Source of the DNA: Hymenobacter lapidiphilus
GTDB taxonomy: Bacteria; Bacteroidota; Bacteroidia; Cytophagales; Hymenobacteraceae
Direction of reading: 5' to 3'
DNA: 52,827 nucleotides
Assembly (NCBI RefSeq): GCF_013377885.1
Contig: NZ_JABKAU010000034.1
Coordinates: forward strand, 1-52,827
In this document: piece after piece, positions 24,598 through 31,926 of the stretch
How positions within the stretch are numbered: the stretch's first letter is position 1
Layout: every line of letters begins with the position of its first letter
Notes under the pieces: model-generated
Seen by the model: the letters and a program-made list of their open reading frames with translations, nothing else
Databases searched by the model: none
Told to the model about the DNA's origin: nothing
Made by a program: the position numbers and the translations under genes

Positions 24598-26589
24598 TTA
24601 TTTCAGCAGCTCTACTTTATCTATCCGGTCACCGATTTCGAGGCGACTTACTACGTCCATGCCTTCAACAACCTGGGCAAAGATGGTGTAGCGTCCGTCG
24701 AGGTGGGGCGTGGGGGCGTGGGTGATAAACCATTGGCAGCTTTCGGTGTCTTTGCCGGCCGAAGCCAGGCCCACGGCTCCTTCGCCATAGTGCAGGTCGG
24801 CAAATTCGGAGCGCAGGTTGTAGTCGGTGCTGCCCCAACCGTCGCCGCGGGGGCAGCCGCCCTGGGCCACGAAGTTGGGGACTACCCGGTGGAAGTTCTT
24901 GCCATCATAAAAGCCCTGACGGATTAGCTGCACGAAGCTGGCCACCGAGCCGGGTGCCTCGTTCACGAGCAGGCGTAGCACCACATTGCCTTTACTGGTG
25001 CGCACCACCGCCCGCGGGGCAGCCGGCAGCGCCATTACCACATCCCACGGAATGGGGTGGCTGGCGGCCTGGGCCACCGGTACGGGCGTCGGTTTCACGC
25101 CGCGTAGGAAGTCAACGGTTTGCTGCAGCGACTGCAAAGCCTCCAGGTCGCGGGGCAGTACCAGCTTGGCGCGGGCATCCAGCAGAAAATCGGGGTTGGG
25201 CAGCAGGGGGCGCAGGTTCAGCTTCGGGTCACGGATAGCTTCGGCAGCCAGACCCAGCTGGGCTACGTCGCCGCCGAGCACGGCCTGGCGGAGCACCAGC
25301 GCAAAATCGGGCTGGCGGGCGGCCGGAAAGTCGGGCAGCCGGCGCTGGGCCACCAGCGCCTCCATACCGTAGGTGCCCACCACCAGCGAGCGGCTGGGCG
25401 CGAAGGTAGCTTCGCGCACAAAGTCGAAGGCGGCCGGGTCTTCGCCCAGCGCCTTCAGCAGATAGCCTTTCTCATAGGCATCGGTGGCAGCCGTATAGCG
25501 CTCCTGCACGGCCCGGCGAATGGCGGCGCGGCCGTCGCCGGGCTGGCGCAGGGCCGCCGCCAGCAGCGTGGCCCGCACCCGCCACTGGGACAGGGCCTGG
25601 GCTTTTTCGAGCAATGTCGGGCCGGGTTCGTTGGCAGCGTGGGCCAGAAAGAACTCGGCCGCCGCGAGGGCTACTTGGGCATTTTCATCGGTCAGGGCCG
25701 CCCAGGCTGCTTCCTTCACGGGCGCATACATGGGGGCCGACATAGCCCGCAACGCGCTTAGGCGCACCCGGTAGTCGGGGTCGCGGCGGGCCAGGGCAGC
25801 TAGGGCAGCAGGCACGGTAGGCGCGGTGGCGGCTTTGGCCAGGGCTTGGGCTGCGCCCGCCCGCACAGCGTAGTGCCGGTCTTGGCGGGCGGTGGTAAGT
25901 AGGGCAGTGGCGTAGGGAGCCAGGTTGAGGCCACGGGTACGGGCCAGGGCGTTGGCGGCAGCCAGCCGGGCGCTGGTGGGGTTGGGAGCCGCCAGCAGTT
26001 GCACCAGCCGGGCCACAGCAGCTTCCGAGGTAAGGCCCCGGAGTCCGGCGCGGTACAGGCCCCAAGCCTGGCCACTGAGCGCGGCCGTATCGGCGGCCAG
26101 GGCGGGCGGCAGGCGCGTGAGGGCAGCCAGCCCGGCCCGACTGGTGCAGCGGCCCAGGGCCTCCAGCACGTAGCGGCGGGCCGTAGCGTCGGTTTCGTGG
26201 GGTAGCTGCTGGTAAAGGCCGGTTTCAGCCGTCGAGTCGGCCGTTTGGCCCAGCGCGTAGGCGGCCAGTTGGCGCACTCGCGGCTCGTCGTCTTCCTGCA
26301 GTAGCAGCAGCAGGCCGGGCGTGGCGGCTTTATCCTGCACCGAAGCCAGTGCCTCGGCCGCCGCCTGGCGGTAGCGGGCTTCGGTGTGCCCCAGATAAGG
26401 CAGCAAAGCGGCCGTGCGGCGCTCATCCTGCAGGGTGGCAATGCGGCGCAGCGCACTATCGAGGGCGAACTGATTGGCCGGGAAGGCGAGTGCTGTAGCG
26501 GAAGCAACGGGGCGGGGGGCGCAGGCGGGCAGCAGGCCGGCGGCCATTGCCACAGCGGCCGTGGCCCGGCAAAGAGCAGAGTAGGTCAT
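24598..26589 (-). CDS. HEAT-repeat lipoprotein with C-terminal cyclophilin domain
   Basis: A 663-residue protein. An N-terminal signal peptide ends in the lipobox LPAC with Cys23. Residues about 50-500 are Ala/Leu-rich HEAT-like helical repeats (for example TPGLLLLLQEDDEPRVRQLA). Residues about 515-663 are a cyclophilin-type peptidyl-prolyl isomerase: FHRVVPNFVAQGG with the catalytic arginine, then SCQWFITHAPTPHLDGRYTIFAQV. It is probably a membrane-tethered folding factor whose HEAT scaffold binds clients in the periplasm. Bacterial periplasmic cyclophilins are usually a single domain near 170 residues, so the HEAT fusion is unusual though seen in Bacteroidota. It is divergent from the sensor-kinase locus. 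Confidence 0.88.
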   Translation of the reverse strand: MTYSALCRATAAVAMAAGLLPACAPRPVASATALAFPANQFALDSALRRIATLQDERRTAALLPYLGHTEARYRQAAAEALASVQDKAATPGLLLLLQEDDEPRVRQLAAYALGQTADSTAETGLYQQLPHETDATARRYVLEALGRCTSRAGLAALTRLPPALAADTAALSGQAWGLYRAGLRGLTSEAAVARLVQLLAAPNPTSARLAAANALARTRGLNLAPYATALLTTARQDRHYAVRAGAAQALAKAATAPTVPAALAALARRDPDYRVRLSALRAMSAPMYAPVKEAAWAALTDENAQVALAAAEFFLAHAANEPGPTLLEKAQALSQWRVRATLLAAALRQPGDGRAAIRRAVQERYTAATDAYEKGYLLKALGEDPAAFDFVREATFAPSRSLVVGTYGMEALVAQRRLPDFPAARQPDFALVLRQAVLGGDVAQLGLAAEAIRDPKLNLRPLLPNPDFLLDARAKLVLPRDLEALQSLQQTVDFLRGVKPTPVPVAQAASHPIPWDVVMALPAAPRAVVRTSKGNVVLRLLVNEAPGSVASFVQLIRQGFYDGKNFHRVVPNFVAQGGCPRGDGWGSTDYNLRSEFADLHYGEGAVGLASAGKDTESCQWFITHAPTPHLDGRYTIFAQVVEGMDVVSRLEIGDRIDKVELLK

Positions 26590-26694
26590 GGTCGGCCCAA
26601 GATAGATACTCTGGCCCCTAAGGCAACCCTAGCCGGGCCAAAATGCATCTACCGGGGCGGAACACTTCTGAAAGCTACCCCGGGTGGCCTCCCA

Positions 26695-26725
26695 GGCCGG
26701 GGCGGCCGGGGCGGCCGGGGCGGCC
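26695..26725. repeat. Tandem 9-bp GC repeat in a divergent promoter region
   Basis: GGCCGGGGC is repeated three times followed by GGCC, in the 215-nt space between the HEAT/cyclophilin gene and the 113-residue secreted protein gene. No regulator site is identified. Copy number may vary by slippage. Confidence 0.6.
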
Positions 26726-26804
26726 TGCTGCCTGACTTCGACAGGGCAGAGACTAAAAATCCATTTATCGTCGCATCTTTACAACCATTCCGCTGCTATC
26801 CGCT

Positions 26805-27146
26805 ATGCCCGTTGTTCGCGTGCTTCTGGTATTATTTTCCGGACTGTTGCTTGCTGCACCAACCGTGCAGGCACAGCAAACGACCGGCGCTGGTTCGATT
26901 GAAAGTAAATCGGCGGCCAGCCCTCCAACCCGGCGCGAACGGGTACTTACGCTCCATCTGCCGCTGCCGCCGCTGCTGGCCCGCCTGGGCGAGGCCGCCG
27001 GCTTGCTCGAAGGTCCGGCAAAAAAAACCCGCCGTAATGCGGCCGCCGTGCCCACTCCGGCCAACCCTGTGCTGGTACTCACGCTGCCCCTGCCGAAAAT
27101 CTTCAGCACTCAGGTGGCCGATGCTCCAGCGCCGGCCGCTCCCTGA
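26805..27146 (+). CDS. Small secreted hypothetical protein upstream of sensor kinase 1
   Basis: A 113-residue frame with a clear signal peptide (MPVVRVLLVLFSGLLLAAPT, cleavage near VQA-Q). It continues with a Pro/Ala/Leu-rich tail holding two similar segments (VLTLHLPLPPLL and VLVLTLPLPKIF). It ends 23 nt before the start assigned to kinase 1, which lies in another frame and begins with about 57 hydrophilic residues before its first membrane helix but has no signal peptide. A single ancestral sensor split by a frameshift between about 27100 and 27170 is therefore possible. Otherwise it is a small secreted partner of the kinase. Function not recognised. Confidence 0.5.
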   Translation: MPVVRVLLVLFSGLLLAAPTVQAQQTTGAGSIESKSAASPPTRRERVLTLHLPLPPLLARLGEAAGLLEGPAKKTRRNAAAVPTPANPVLVLTLPLPKIFSTQVADAPAPAAP

Positions 27147-27169
27147 CGTCGTCCTTCAACCCGTTTACG

Positions 27170-28720
27170 ATGGCCCTGTATCAGCCCGATACCATCCGCA
27201 TCCGTAGCAAGTTCTACAGTAACGACATCGTGGTTACCCGGCAGGACAGTGCCAATGCCACGATTTCGCTTTCCCCCACCGAACCGGATCAGGACTCGAC
27301 CTACAAGCTGAAGCGGAACGTAGAGAAGGGAGTGGCCGACTCAGGCATGAACGTCCTGTTTCTGGTGGCTATCAGCATTCCGCTGGTGCGGAGCATGGGG
27401 CGTTTCATTAACATCAAGGAGCGACTGCCCTTCTGGAATAAGCTGTATTCCCGGTTCTGGATACTGGGCATGGTCTATTACCTGGGAATGATAATCCTGG
27501 GCCTGCAGCACACGAAGGCCGACGATTTTTATGTGTTGCTGGTGCTTGGCCTTATGATAGCCGTGCTGGCATTGGTGCGCGACTATCGGCCGGCCCGGAC
27601 GCTGCTCCTGGGGTTGGGGCCCCTGGCAGTGGCCAAGGGGAGCGAGTTGCTGCTACACGCTATTTCGCCTGCCACGCTGAACTTCTACCGCGAAGGGTTC
27701 AGTTCGGCCCAGGGGTTCAGCGTGCTCTGGCTGATTGTTTTCGCCTTTGTGGCCCGCAGCCATAAGCGCCAGGCCGAGGCCGAGCGGCTGGAGCGCGAGG
27801 CCGCAGCCCTCGAAAAGCGGCGTATTGAGGCTCAGAACGCTATACTGGAGCAAATGGTAACTGAGCGCACCACCTCGCTCACCCGCCAGACGGAGGAACT
27901 GCGCGAAACGCTGGAGGAGTTGCGCATCACGCAGGACCAGCTCATCCAGAGCGAGAAGATGGCCAGCCTGGGCGAGCTGACGGCCGGCATTGCCCACGAA
28001 ATCCAGAACCCGCTCAACTTCGTCACCAACTTCGCCGACGTTAGTACCGAGTTGCTGAGCGAGCTGCGCGAAAAGCAGCAGAAGAGAACAACGCTGGACG
28101 CTGAACTGGAAGAAGAGCTACTAACCGACTTAGAGCAGAACCTGAGCAAGATTACGCACCACGGGCATCGGGCGGCCAGCATCGTGCGCGGCATGCTCGA
28201 ACACAGCCGCGCCAGCACCGGCGAACGGCTGCCCACCGACCTCAACCTGCTCGCCGACGAGTACCTGCGCCTCGCCTACCACGGACTGCGCGCCAAAAAC
28301 AAAACCTTCAACGCCACGCTGCTCACCGACTTCGCCCCCGACCTGCCCCTGATCGAGGCCGTCGGGCCCGACGTGGGCCGGGTGCTGCTCAACCTGTTTA
28401 CCAACGCCTTTTACGCCGTGCAGAAACGCCGCGAGCAGCTGCCCGCCCAGCCCGACTACGTGCCCACCGTGAGCGTGCGCACCCGCGCCCTGCCCGAGGG
28501 CGGTGTGGAAATCCGGGTGCGCGACAACGGCACGGGTATTCCCGAAGCGGCCCGCCAGAAAATCTTTCAGCCCTTCTTCACCACCAAGCCCGCCGGCGAG
28601 GGCACGGGCCTGGGCCTCTCGCTCAGCTACGACATCATCACCAAAGGCCACAACGGCACGCTCAGCCTCGAAACCGAGGAAGGGCAGGGAACCGAATTCA
28701 TTATCGAACTGCCCGACTGA
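27170..28720 (+). CDS. Membrane sensor histidine kinase 1
   Basis: A 516-residue sensor kinase. About 57 hydrophilic residues precede five to six hydrophobic segments (residues about 58-200), a coiled-coil linker (about 203-265), then HisKA with phospho-acceptor His276 in TAGIAHEIQNPLNF, and HATPase_c with LLNLFTNAFYAV (N box), VRDNGTGIP (G1), FQPFFTT (F) and GEGTGLGLSLSYDII (G2). It autophosphorylates and passes phosphate to a response regulator, probably one of the two downstream. From about residue 245 to the end it is almost identical to kinase 2, while the membrane parts differ. The start codon is uncertain, because the upstream frame is open and a signal-peptide ORF precedes it. Confidence 0.9.
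   Translation: MALYQPDTIRIRSKFYSNDIVVTRQDSANATISLSPTEPDQDSTYKLKRNVEKGVADSGMNVLFLVAISIPLVRSMGRFINIKERLPFWNKLYSRFWILGMVYYLGMIILGLQHTKADDFYVLLVLGLMIAVLALVRDYRPARTLLLGLGPLAVAKGSELLLHAISPATLNFYREGFSSAQGFSVLWLIVFAFVARSHKRQAEAERLEREAAALEKRRIEAQNAILEQMVTERTTSLTRQTEELRETLEELRITQDQLIQSEKMASLGELTAGIAHEIQNPLNFVTNFADVSTELLSELREKQQKRTTLDAELEEELLTDLEQNLSKITHHGHRAASIVRGMLEHSRASTGERLPTDLNLLADEYLRLAYHGLRAKNKTFNATLLTDFAPDLPLIEAVGPDVGRVLLNLFTNAFYAVQKRREQLPAQPDYVPTVSVRTRALPEGGVEIRVRDNGTGIPEAARQKIFQPFFTTKPAGEGTGLGLSLSYDIITKGHNGTLSLETEEGQGTEFIIELPD
27901..28720 (+). repeat. Direct repeat, copy 1 (kinase 1 catalytic half)
   Basis: This 820-nt block recurs 1510 nt downstream (29411-30230) with only scattered, mostly synonymous differences and no gaps seen. 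It spans the end of the coiled coil, HisKA and HATPase_c. Confidence 0.92.
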
Positions 28721-28820
28721 GGTCAGTTCGTGGCTAGTTGCCCACAGCCTGATGTGCTGACAGCTTCCTACCCTGCTTCATTTCATAAGCCCACCCGCTT
28801 TACTTCCCTCGTGCCTGCTT

Positions 28821-30230
28821 ATGAAATTAATCATTTTCCCACCTATACCCAGCATTCTTGTCTCGCTGTTCGTCTTCCTGGCGCTGCGACATTTTCTGGA
28901 GCTCCCCGAGCGGGCACCGCGGCTCAACGGGCTGCTGAAGTACCTCTGGGCGGTGGCTCTGCCGCTGCTGCTGGTGATGGAAACGGTTGGCAGCCGTTGG
29001 GAAACGGACACCCATTTGCTGATTGATGCGGTGTATGTGGGATTGATGGTGCTACTGGCCGGCGTTGTGCTGACCCGGATGCGGGCTTTACAGCCGGCCC
29101 GGACCCTGCTGCTGGCCCTGGCTCCATTCGCCCTCCAGGCGCTGGCCAAGTTTATCCTTTTCGTGCTGCCGATAGAAGTCGGCCCATCCGTCAGCGAACT
29201 TATCCTTTATGGCAAGCCTGCTGATCTGTTCTGGTTTTTCAGCATCGTTTGGCTGGTAGTGGGCGCGTTGGTGGCTTACAAGCAGCAGACGCTTCTGCAA
29301 CAGCAGCGGCTGGAGCGCGAAGTAGAGGCCCGGATTCAAGTCCGCAACCAGGAGCTGGAGCAATTGGTCGAGGAGCGCACTGCCTCGCTCACCCGCCAAA
29401 CCGGGGAGCTGCGCGAAACCCTGGAGGAGTTGCGCATCACGCAGGACCAGCTCATCCAGAGCGAGAAGATGGCCAGCCTGGGCGAGCTGACGGCCGGCAT
29501 TGCCCACGAAATCCAGAACCCGCTCAACTTCGTCACCAACTTCGCCGACGTTAGTACCGAGTTGCTGAGCGAGCTGCGCGAAAAGCAGCAGAAGAGAACA
29601 ACGCTGGACGCTGAACTGGAAGAAGAGCTACTAACCGACTTAGAGCAGAACCTGAGCAAGATTACGCACCACGGGCATCGGGCGGCCAGCATCGTGCGCG
29701 GCATGCTCGAACACAGCCGCGCCAGCACCGGCGAACGGCTGCCCACCGACCTCAACCTGCTCGCCGACGAATACCTGCGCCTCGCCTACCACGGACTGCG
29801 CGCCAAAAACAAAACCTTCAACGCCACGCTGCTCACCGATTTCGCCCCCGACCTACCCCTGATCGAGGCCGTCGGGCCCGACGTGGGCCGGGTGCTGCTC
29901 AACCTGTTCACCAACGCCTTCTACGCCGTGCAGAAACGCCGCGAACAGCTCCCCGCCCAGCCCGACTACGTGCCCACCGTGAGCGTGCGCACCCGCGCGC
30001 TGCCCGAGGGCGGCGTGGAAATCCGGGTGCGCGACAACGGCACGGGCATTCCCGAAGCGGCCCGCCAGAAAATATTTCAGCCCTTCTTCACCACCAAGCC
30101 CGCCGGCGAGGGCACGGGCCTGGGCCTCTCGCTCAGCTACGACATCATCACCAAGGGACACAACGGCACGCTCAGCCTCGAAACCGAGGAAGGGCAGGGA
30201 ACCGAATTCGTTATCAAGCTGCCCAACTGA
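28821..30230 (+). CDS. Membrane sensor histidine kinase 2
   Basis: A 469-residue sensor kinase. Six or so membrane segments (residues about 5-155) without a sizeable periplasmic domain are followed by a coiled-coil linker and the HisKA/HATPase_c core. The phospho-acceptor is His229 in TAGIAHEIQNPLNF and the N, G1, F and G2 boxes are intact. The catalytic half matches kinase 1 almost residue for residue, differing at the end (TEFVIKLPN versus TEFIIELPD), whereas the sensor half is different. The gene follows kinase 1 by 100 nt on the same strand and leads to the two response-regulator genes. The likely signal is membrane state or a small lipophilic molecule, but nothing in the sequence names it. 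Confidence 0.9.
   Translation: MKLIIFPPIPSILVSLFVFLALRHFLELPERAPRLNGLLKYLWAVALPLLLVMETVGSRWETDTHLLIDAVYVGLMVLLAGVVLTRMRALQPARTLLLALAPFALQALAKFILFVLPIEVGPSVSELILYGKPADLFWFFSIVWLVVGALVAYKQQTLLQQQRLEREVEARIQVRNQELEQLVEERTASLTRQTGELRETLEELRITQDQLIQSEKMASLGELTAGIAHEIQNPLNFVTNFADVSTELLSELREKQQKRTTLDAELEEELLTDLEQNLSKITHHGHRAASIVRGMLEHSRASTGERLPTDLNLLADEYLRLAYHGLRAKNKTFNATLLTDFAPDLPLIEAVGPDVGRVLLNLFTNAFYAVQKRREQLPAQPDYVPTVSVRTRALPEGGVEIRVRDNGTGIPEAARQKIFQPFFTTKPAGEGTGLGLSLSYDIITKGHNGTLSLETEEGQGTEFVIKLPN
29411..30230 (+). repeat. Direct repeat, copy 2 (kinase 2 catalytic half)
   Basis: Partner of 27901-28720 at a constant offset of 1510 nt. The near-identity at DNA level, including third codon positions, implies recent duplication or ongoing gene conversion rather than selection on protein alone. 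Confidence 0.92.
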
Positions 30231-30309
30231 ATTTTTCAGTTGCTTGTGGGCTATTGACCGTTACGAAAGAAGAACGGCCGAAAGCCCGCCAATCAACTGC
30301 CAACCACAA

Positions 30310-30317
30310 TACCTTTG
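30310..30317 (+). promoter_or_regulatory. -7 box TACCTTTG just before the response regulator
   Basis: Perfect TAnnTTTG match 5 nt upstream of the ATG at 30323. It would give a nearly leaderless transcript for the regulator and cyclase genes, independent of the kinases. Confidence 0.45.
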
Positions 30318-30322
30318 CTTAC

Positions 30323-30751
30323 ATGAATATTCTGGTAGTAGACGATGAGCTGGACGTGCGGGCGCTGTTTGAACAGCGGTTCCGACGCGAGATTCGGGGC
30401 GGACAGCTGCGGTTTGCGTTTGCCCACTCAGGCGAGGAGGCGCTCGACTACCTGCACCAGCACGCTTCGGAGCTGGTCCTGATTCTGTCCGACATCAACA
30501 TGCCCGGCATGAGCGGGTTGGAACTATTGAGCCGCATCCGGCAGGAATACCCTACCCCGCCCCCACCCGCCCCGCCCCGGGTGATGATGCTGACGGCCTA
30601 TGCCGACGAAACCAGCCGCCAGCAGGCACTGGAATTAGGAGCCAGCGACTTTCTGACCAAACCGGTCGATTTTGCCGCTCTCAAGCAGAAATTGCTGCAA
30701 CTTGCCGCCCAAGACGACAACACTTATGAAAACGAAAATTCTGGTAGTTGA
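30323..30751 (+). CDS. Single-domain (CheY-like) response regulator
   Basis: A 142-residue receiver domain without output domain. The start at 30323 is preferred since MNILVVDDELD opens the fold directly. Acidic residues lie in VDDE, the phospho-acceptor is Asp57 in LSDINMPGMSG, Thr/Ala in MLTAYAD, and the conserved lysine in FLTKPVDF. A proline-rich insertion (PTPPPPAPPR) precedes beta-4. It lies 92 nt after kinase 2 and overlaps the start of the cyclase gene by 26 nt, so translation of the two is probably coupled. It may compete with, or relay phosphate to, the regulator-cyclase. Confidence 0.9.
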   Translation: MNILVVDDELDVRALFEQRFRREIRGGQLRFAFAHSGEEALDYLHQHASELVLILSDINMPGMSGLELLSRIRQEYPTPPPPAPPRVMMLTAYADETSRQQALELGASDFLTKPVDFAALKQKLLQLAAQDDNTYENENSGS

Positions 30752-31772
30752 TGATGAAGCCGACCTGGAGCTGCTCATCAAACAGAAGTTCCGGCGCAAA
30801 ATCAGGGAGAACGTGTACGAGTTCGTGTTTGCCCACGACGGCCAGCAGGCCCTCGATACGTTGGGCGAGCAAACCGATTTCGACATCATTCTGTCCGACA
30901 TAAATATGCCGGTGATGGACGGGCTGGCGTTGCTTGGCCGTCTGCCGGAGGTTAATCCGGTCATCAAAACGGTGATGGTATCGGCCTACGGCGACATGCA
31001 CAATATCCGCACGGCCATGAACCGCGGGGCCTTCGATTTCGTGACCAAGCCCGTCGATTTTCAGGACCTGGAACTGACTATCGACAAAACTGCCCTGCAC
31101 GTACAGCAGCTGCGCCAGACGCTGCGCGCCATCCAGGAAAACAACATCCTGCGCATGTACGTGGATGAAACCGTACTCAATTTTGTGGGCCGGCCCGAGT
31201 TCAAAAACACGCTCATGGCCTCCGAAACGGTGCAGGCCACGGTGGTGTTTATCGACATCTGCGGCTTCACTTCGCTTTCGGAAATACTGCCCCCCACCGA
31301 TATCGTAACGATGCTCAACCGCTACTTCGACCAGATGGTGAAGGAGATTATTGCGCAGGGCGGCTACATCGATAAGTTTATGGGTGATGCCGTAATGGCC
31401 GTTTTCCGCAACGAGTACCACCTGGACCGGGCCGTGGATGCGGCCCTGGCTGCCCGCGCCGCCGTGCAGGCCAACCACGACACGCTGCCCGACGGCAAGC
31501 CCTACCAGCCACTGGTAAGCATCGGCATCAATACCGGCGAAATGGTGTCGGGCAATATCGGCTCGGCCTCGCTCAAGCGCCTCGACTACACCGTTATCGG
31601 CGACAACGTGAACGTGAGCCAGCGCCTGCAGGCTGCCGCCCAGCCCGGCCAGATTGTCGTTACACAGTCCACCTACGAGCAGATAAAAGAGTCGTTCCAG
31701 TGCCGCCCGCTGCAGGAAGTGGCCCTCAAGAACAAGGCCGAGCCAGTGATGATTTACGAAGTAGTGGCATAG
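30726..31772 (+). CDS. Response regulator fused to class III adenylate cyclase
   Basis: A 348-residue two-domain protein. The receiver (1-125) has phospho-acceptor Asp58 in LSDINMPVMDG and Lys108 in VTKPVDF. A short helical linker leads to a class III cyclase domain (about 168-348) with metal-binding Asp177 (FIDICGFTSLSE) and Asp221 (DKFMGDAVMAVF), purine-contact Lys217 and Thr289 (LDYTVIGDNVN), and transition-state residues Asn296 and Arg300. All catalytic positions are present, so it should be active as a homodimer. Lys with Thr is the class IIIb pattern and favours ATP over GTP, giving cAMP. Phosphorylation by the upstream kinases probably controls it. The adjacent convergent gene encodes a cyclic-nucleotide-binding membrane protein. 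Confidence 0.92.
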   Translation: MKTKILVVDDEADLELLIKQKFRRKIRENVYEFVFAHDGQQALDTLGEQTDFDIILSDINMPVMDGLALLGRLPEVNPVIKTVMVSAYGDMHNIRTAMNRGAFDFVTKPVDFQDLELTIDKTALHVQQLRQTLRAIQENNILRMYVDETVLNFVGRPEFKNTLMASETVQATVVFIDICGFTSLSEILPPTDIVTMLNRYFDQMVKEIIAQGGYIDKFMGDAVMAVFRNEYHLDRAVDAALAARAAVQANHDTLPDGKPYQPLVSIGINTGEMVSGNIGSASLKRLDYTVIGDNVNVSQRLQAAAQPGQIVVTQSTYEQIKESFQCRPLQEVALKNKAEPVMIYEVVA

Positions 31773-31808
31773 GCCAGACTGCTCTTACAAAGTGGAATAG
31801 TCCACAGT

Positions 31809-31850
31809 CCCAAAGCCCCCAACGTCGACTCAGGCGTTGGGGGCTTTGGG
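31809..31850. terminator. 16-bp perfect hairpin between cyclase and transporter genes
   Basis: CCCAAAGCCCCCAACG (31809-31824) pairs exactly with 31835-31850 around a 10-nt loop. No long T-run follows on the plus strand, so it may serve RNA stability or termination for the cyclase transcript. Confidence 0.6.
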
Positions 31851-31926
31851 CTTACAGTTTAGAAAGCTTCGTGTATTGCTCGCACAGGGCAATATTACCT
31901 AGCGCAGCCAGCAGTGCGTATGCGTA

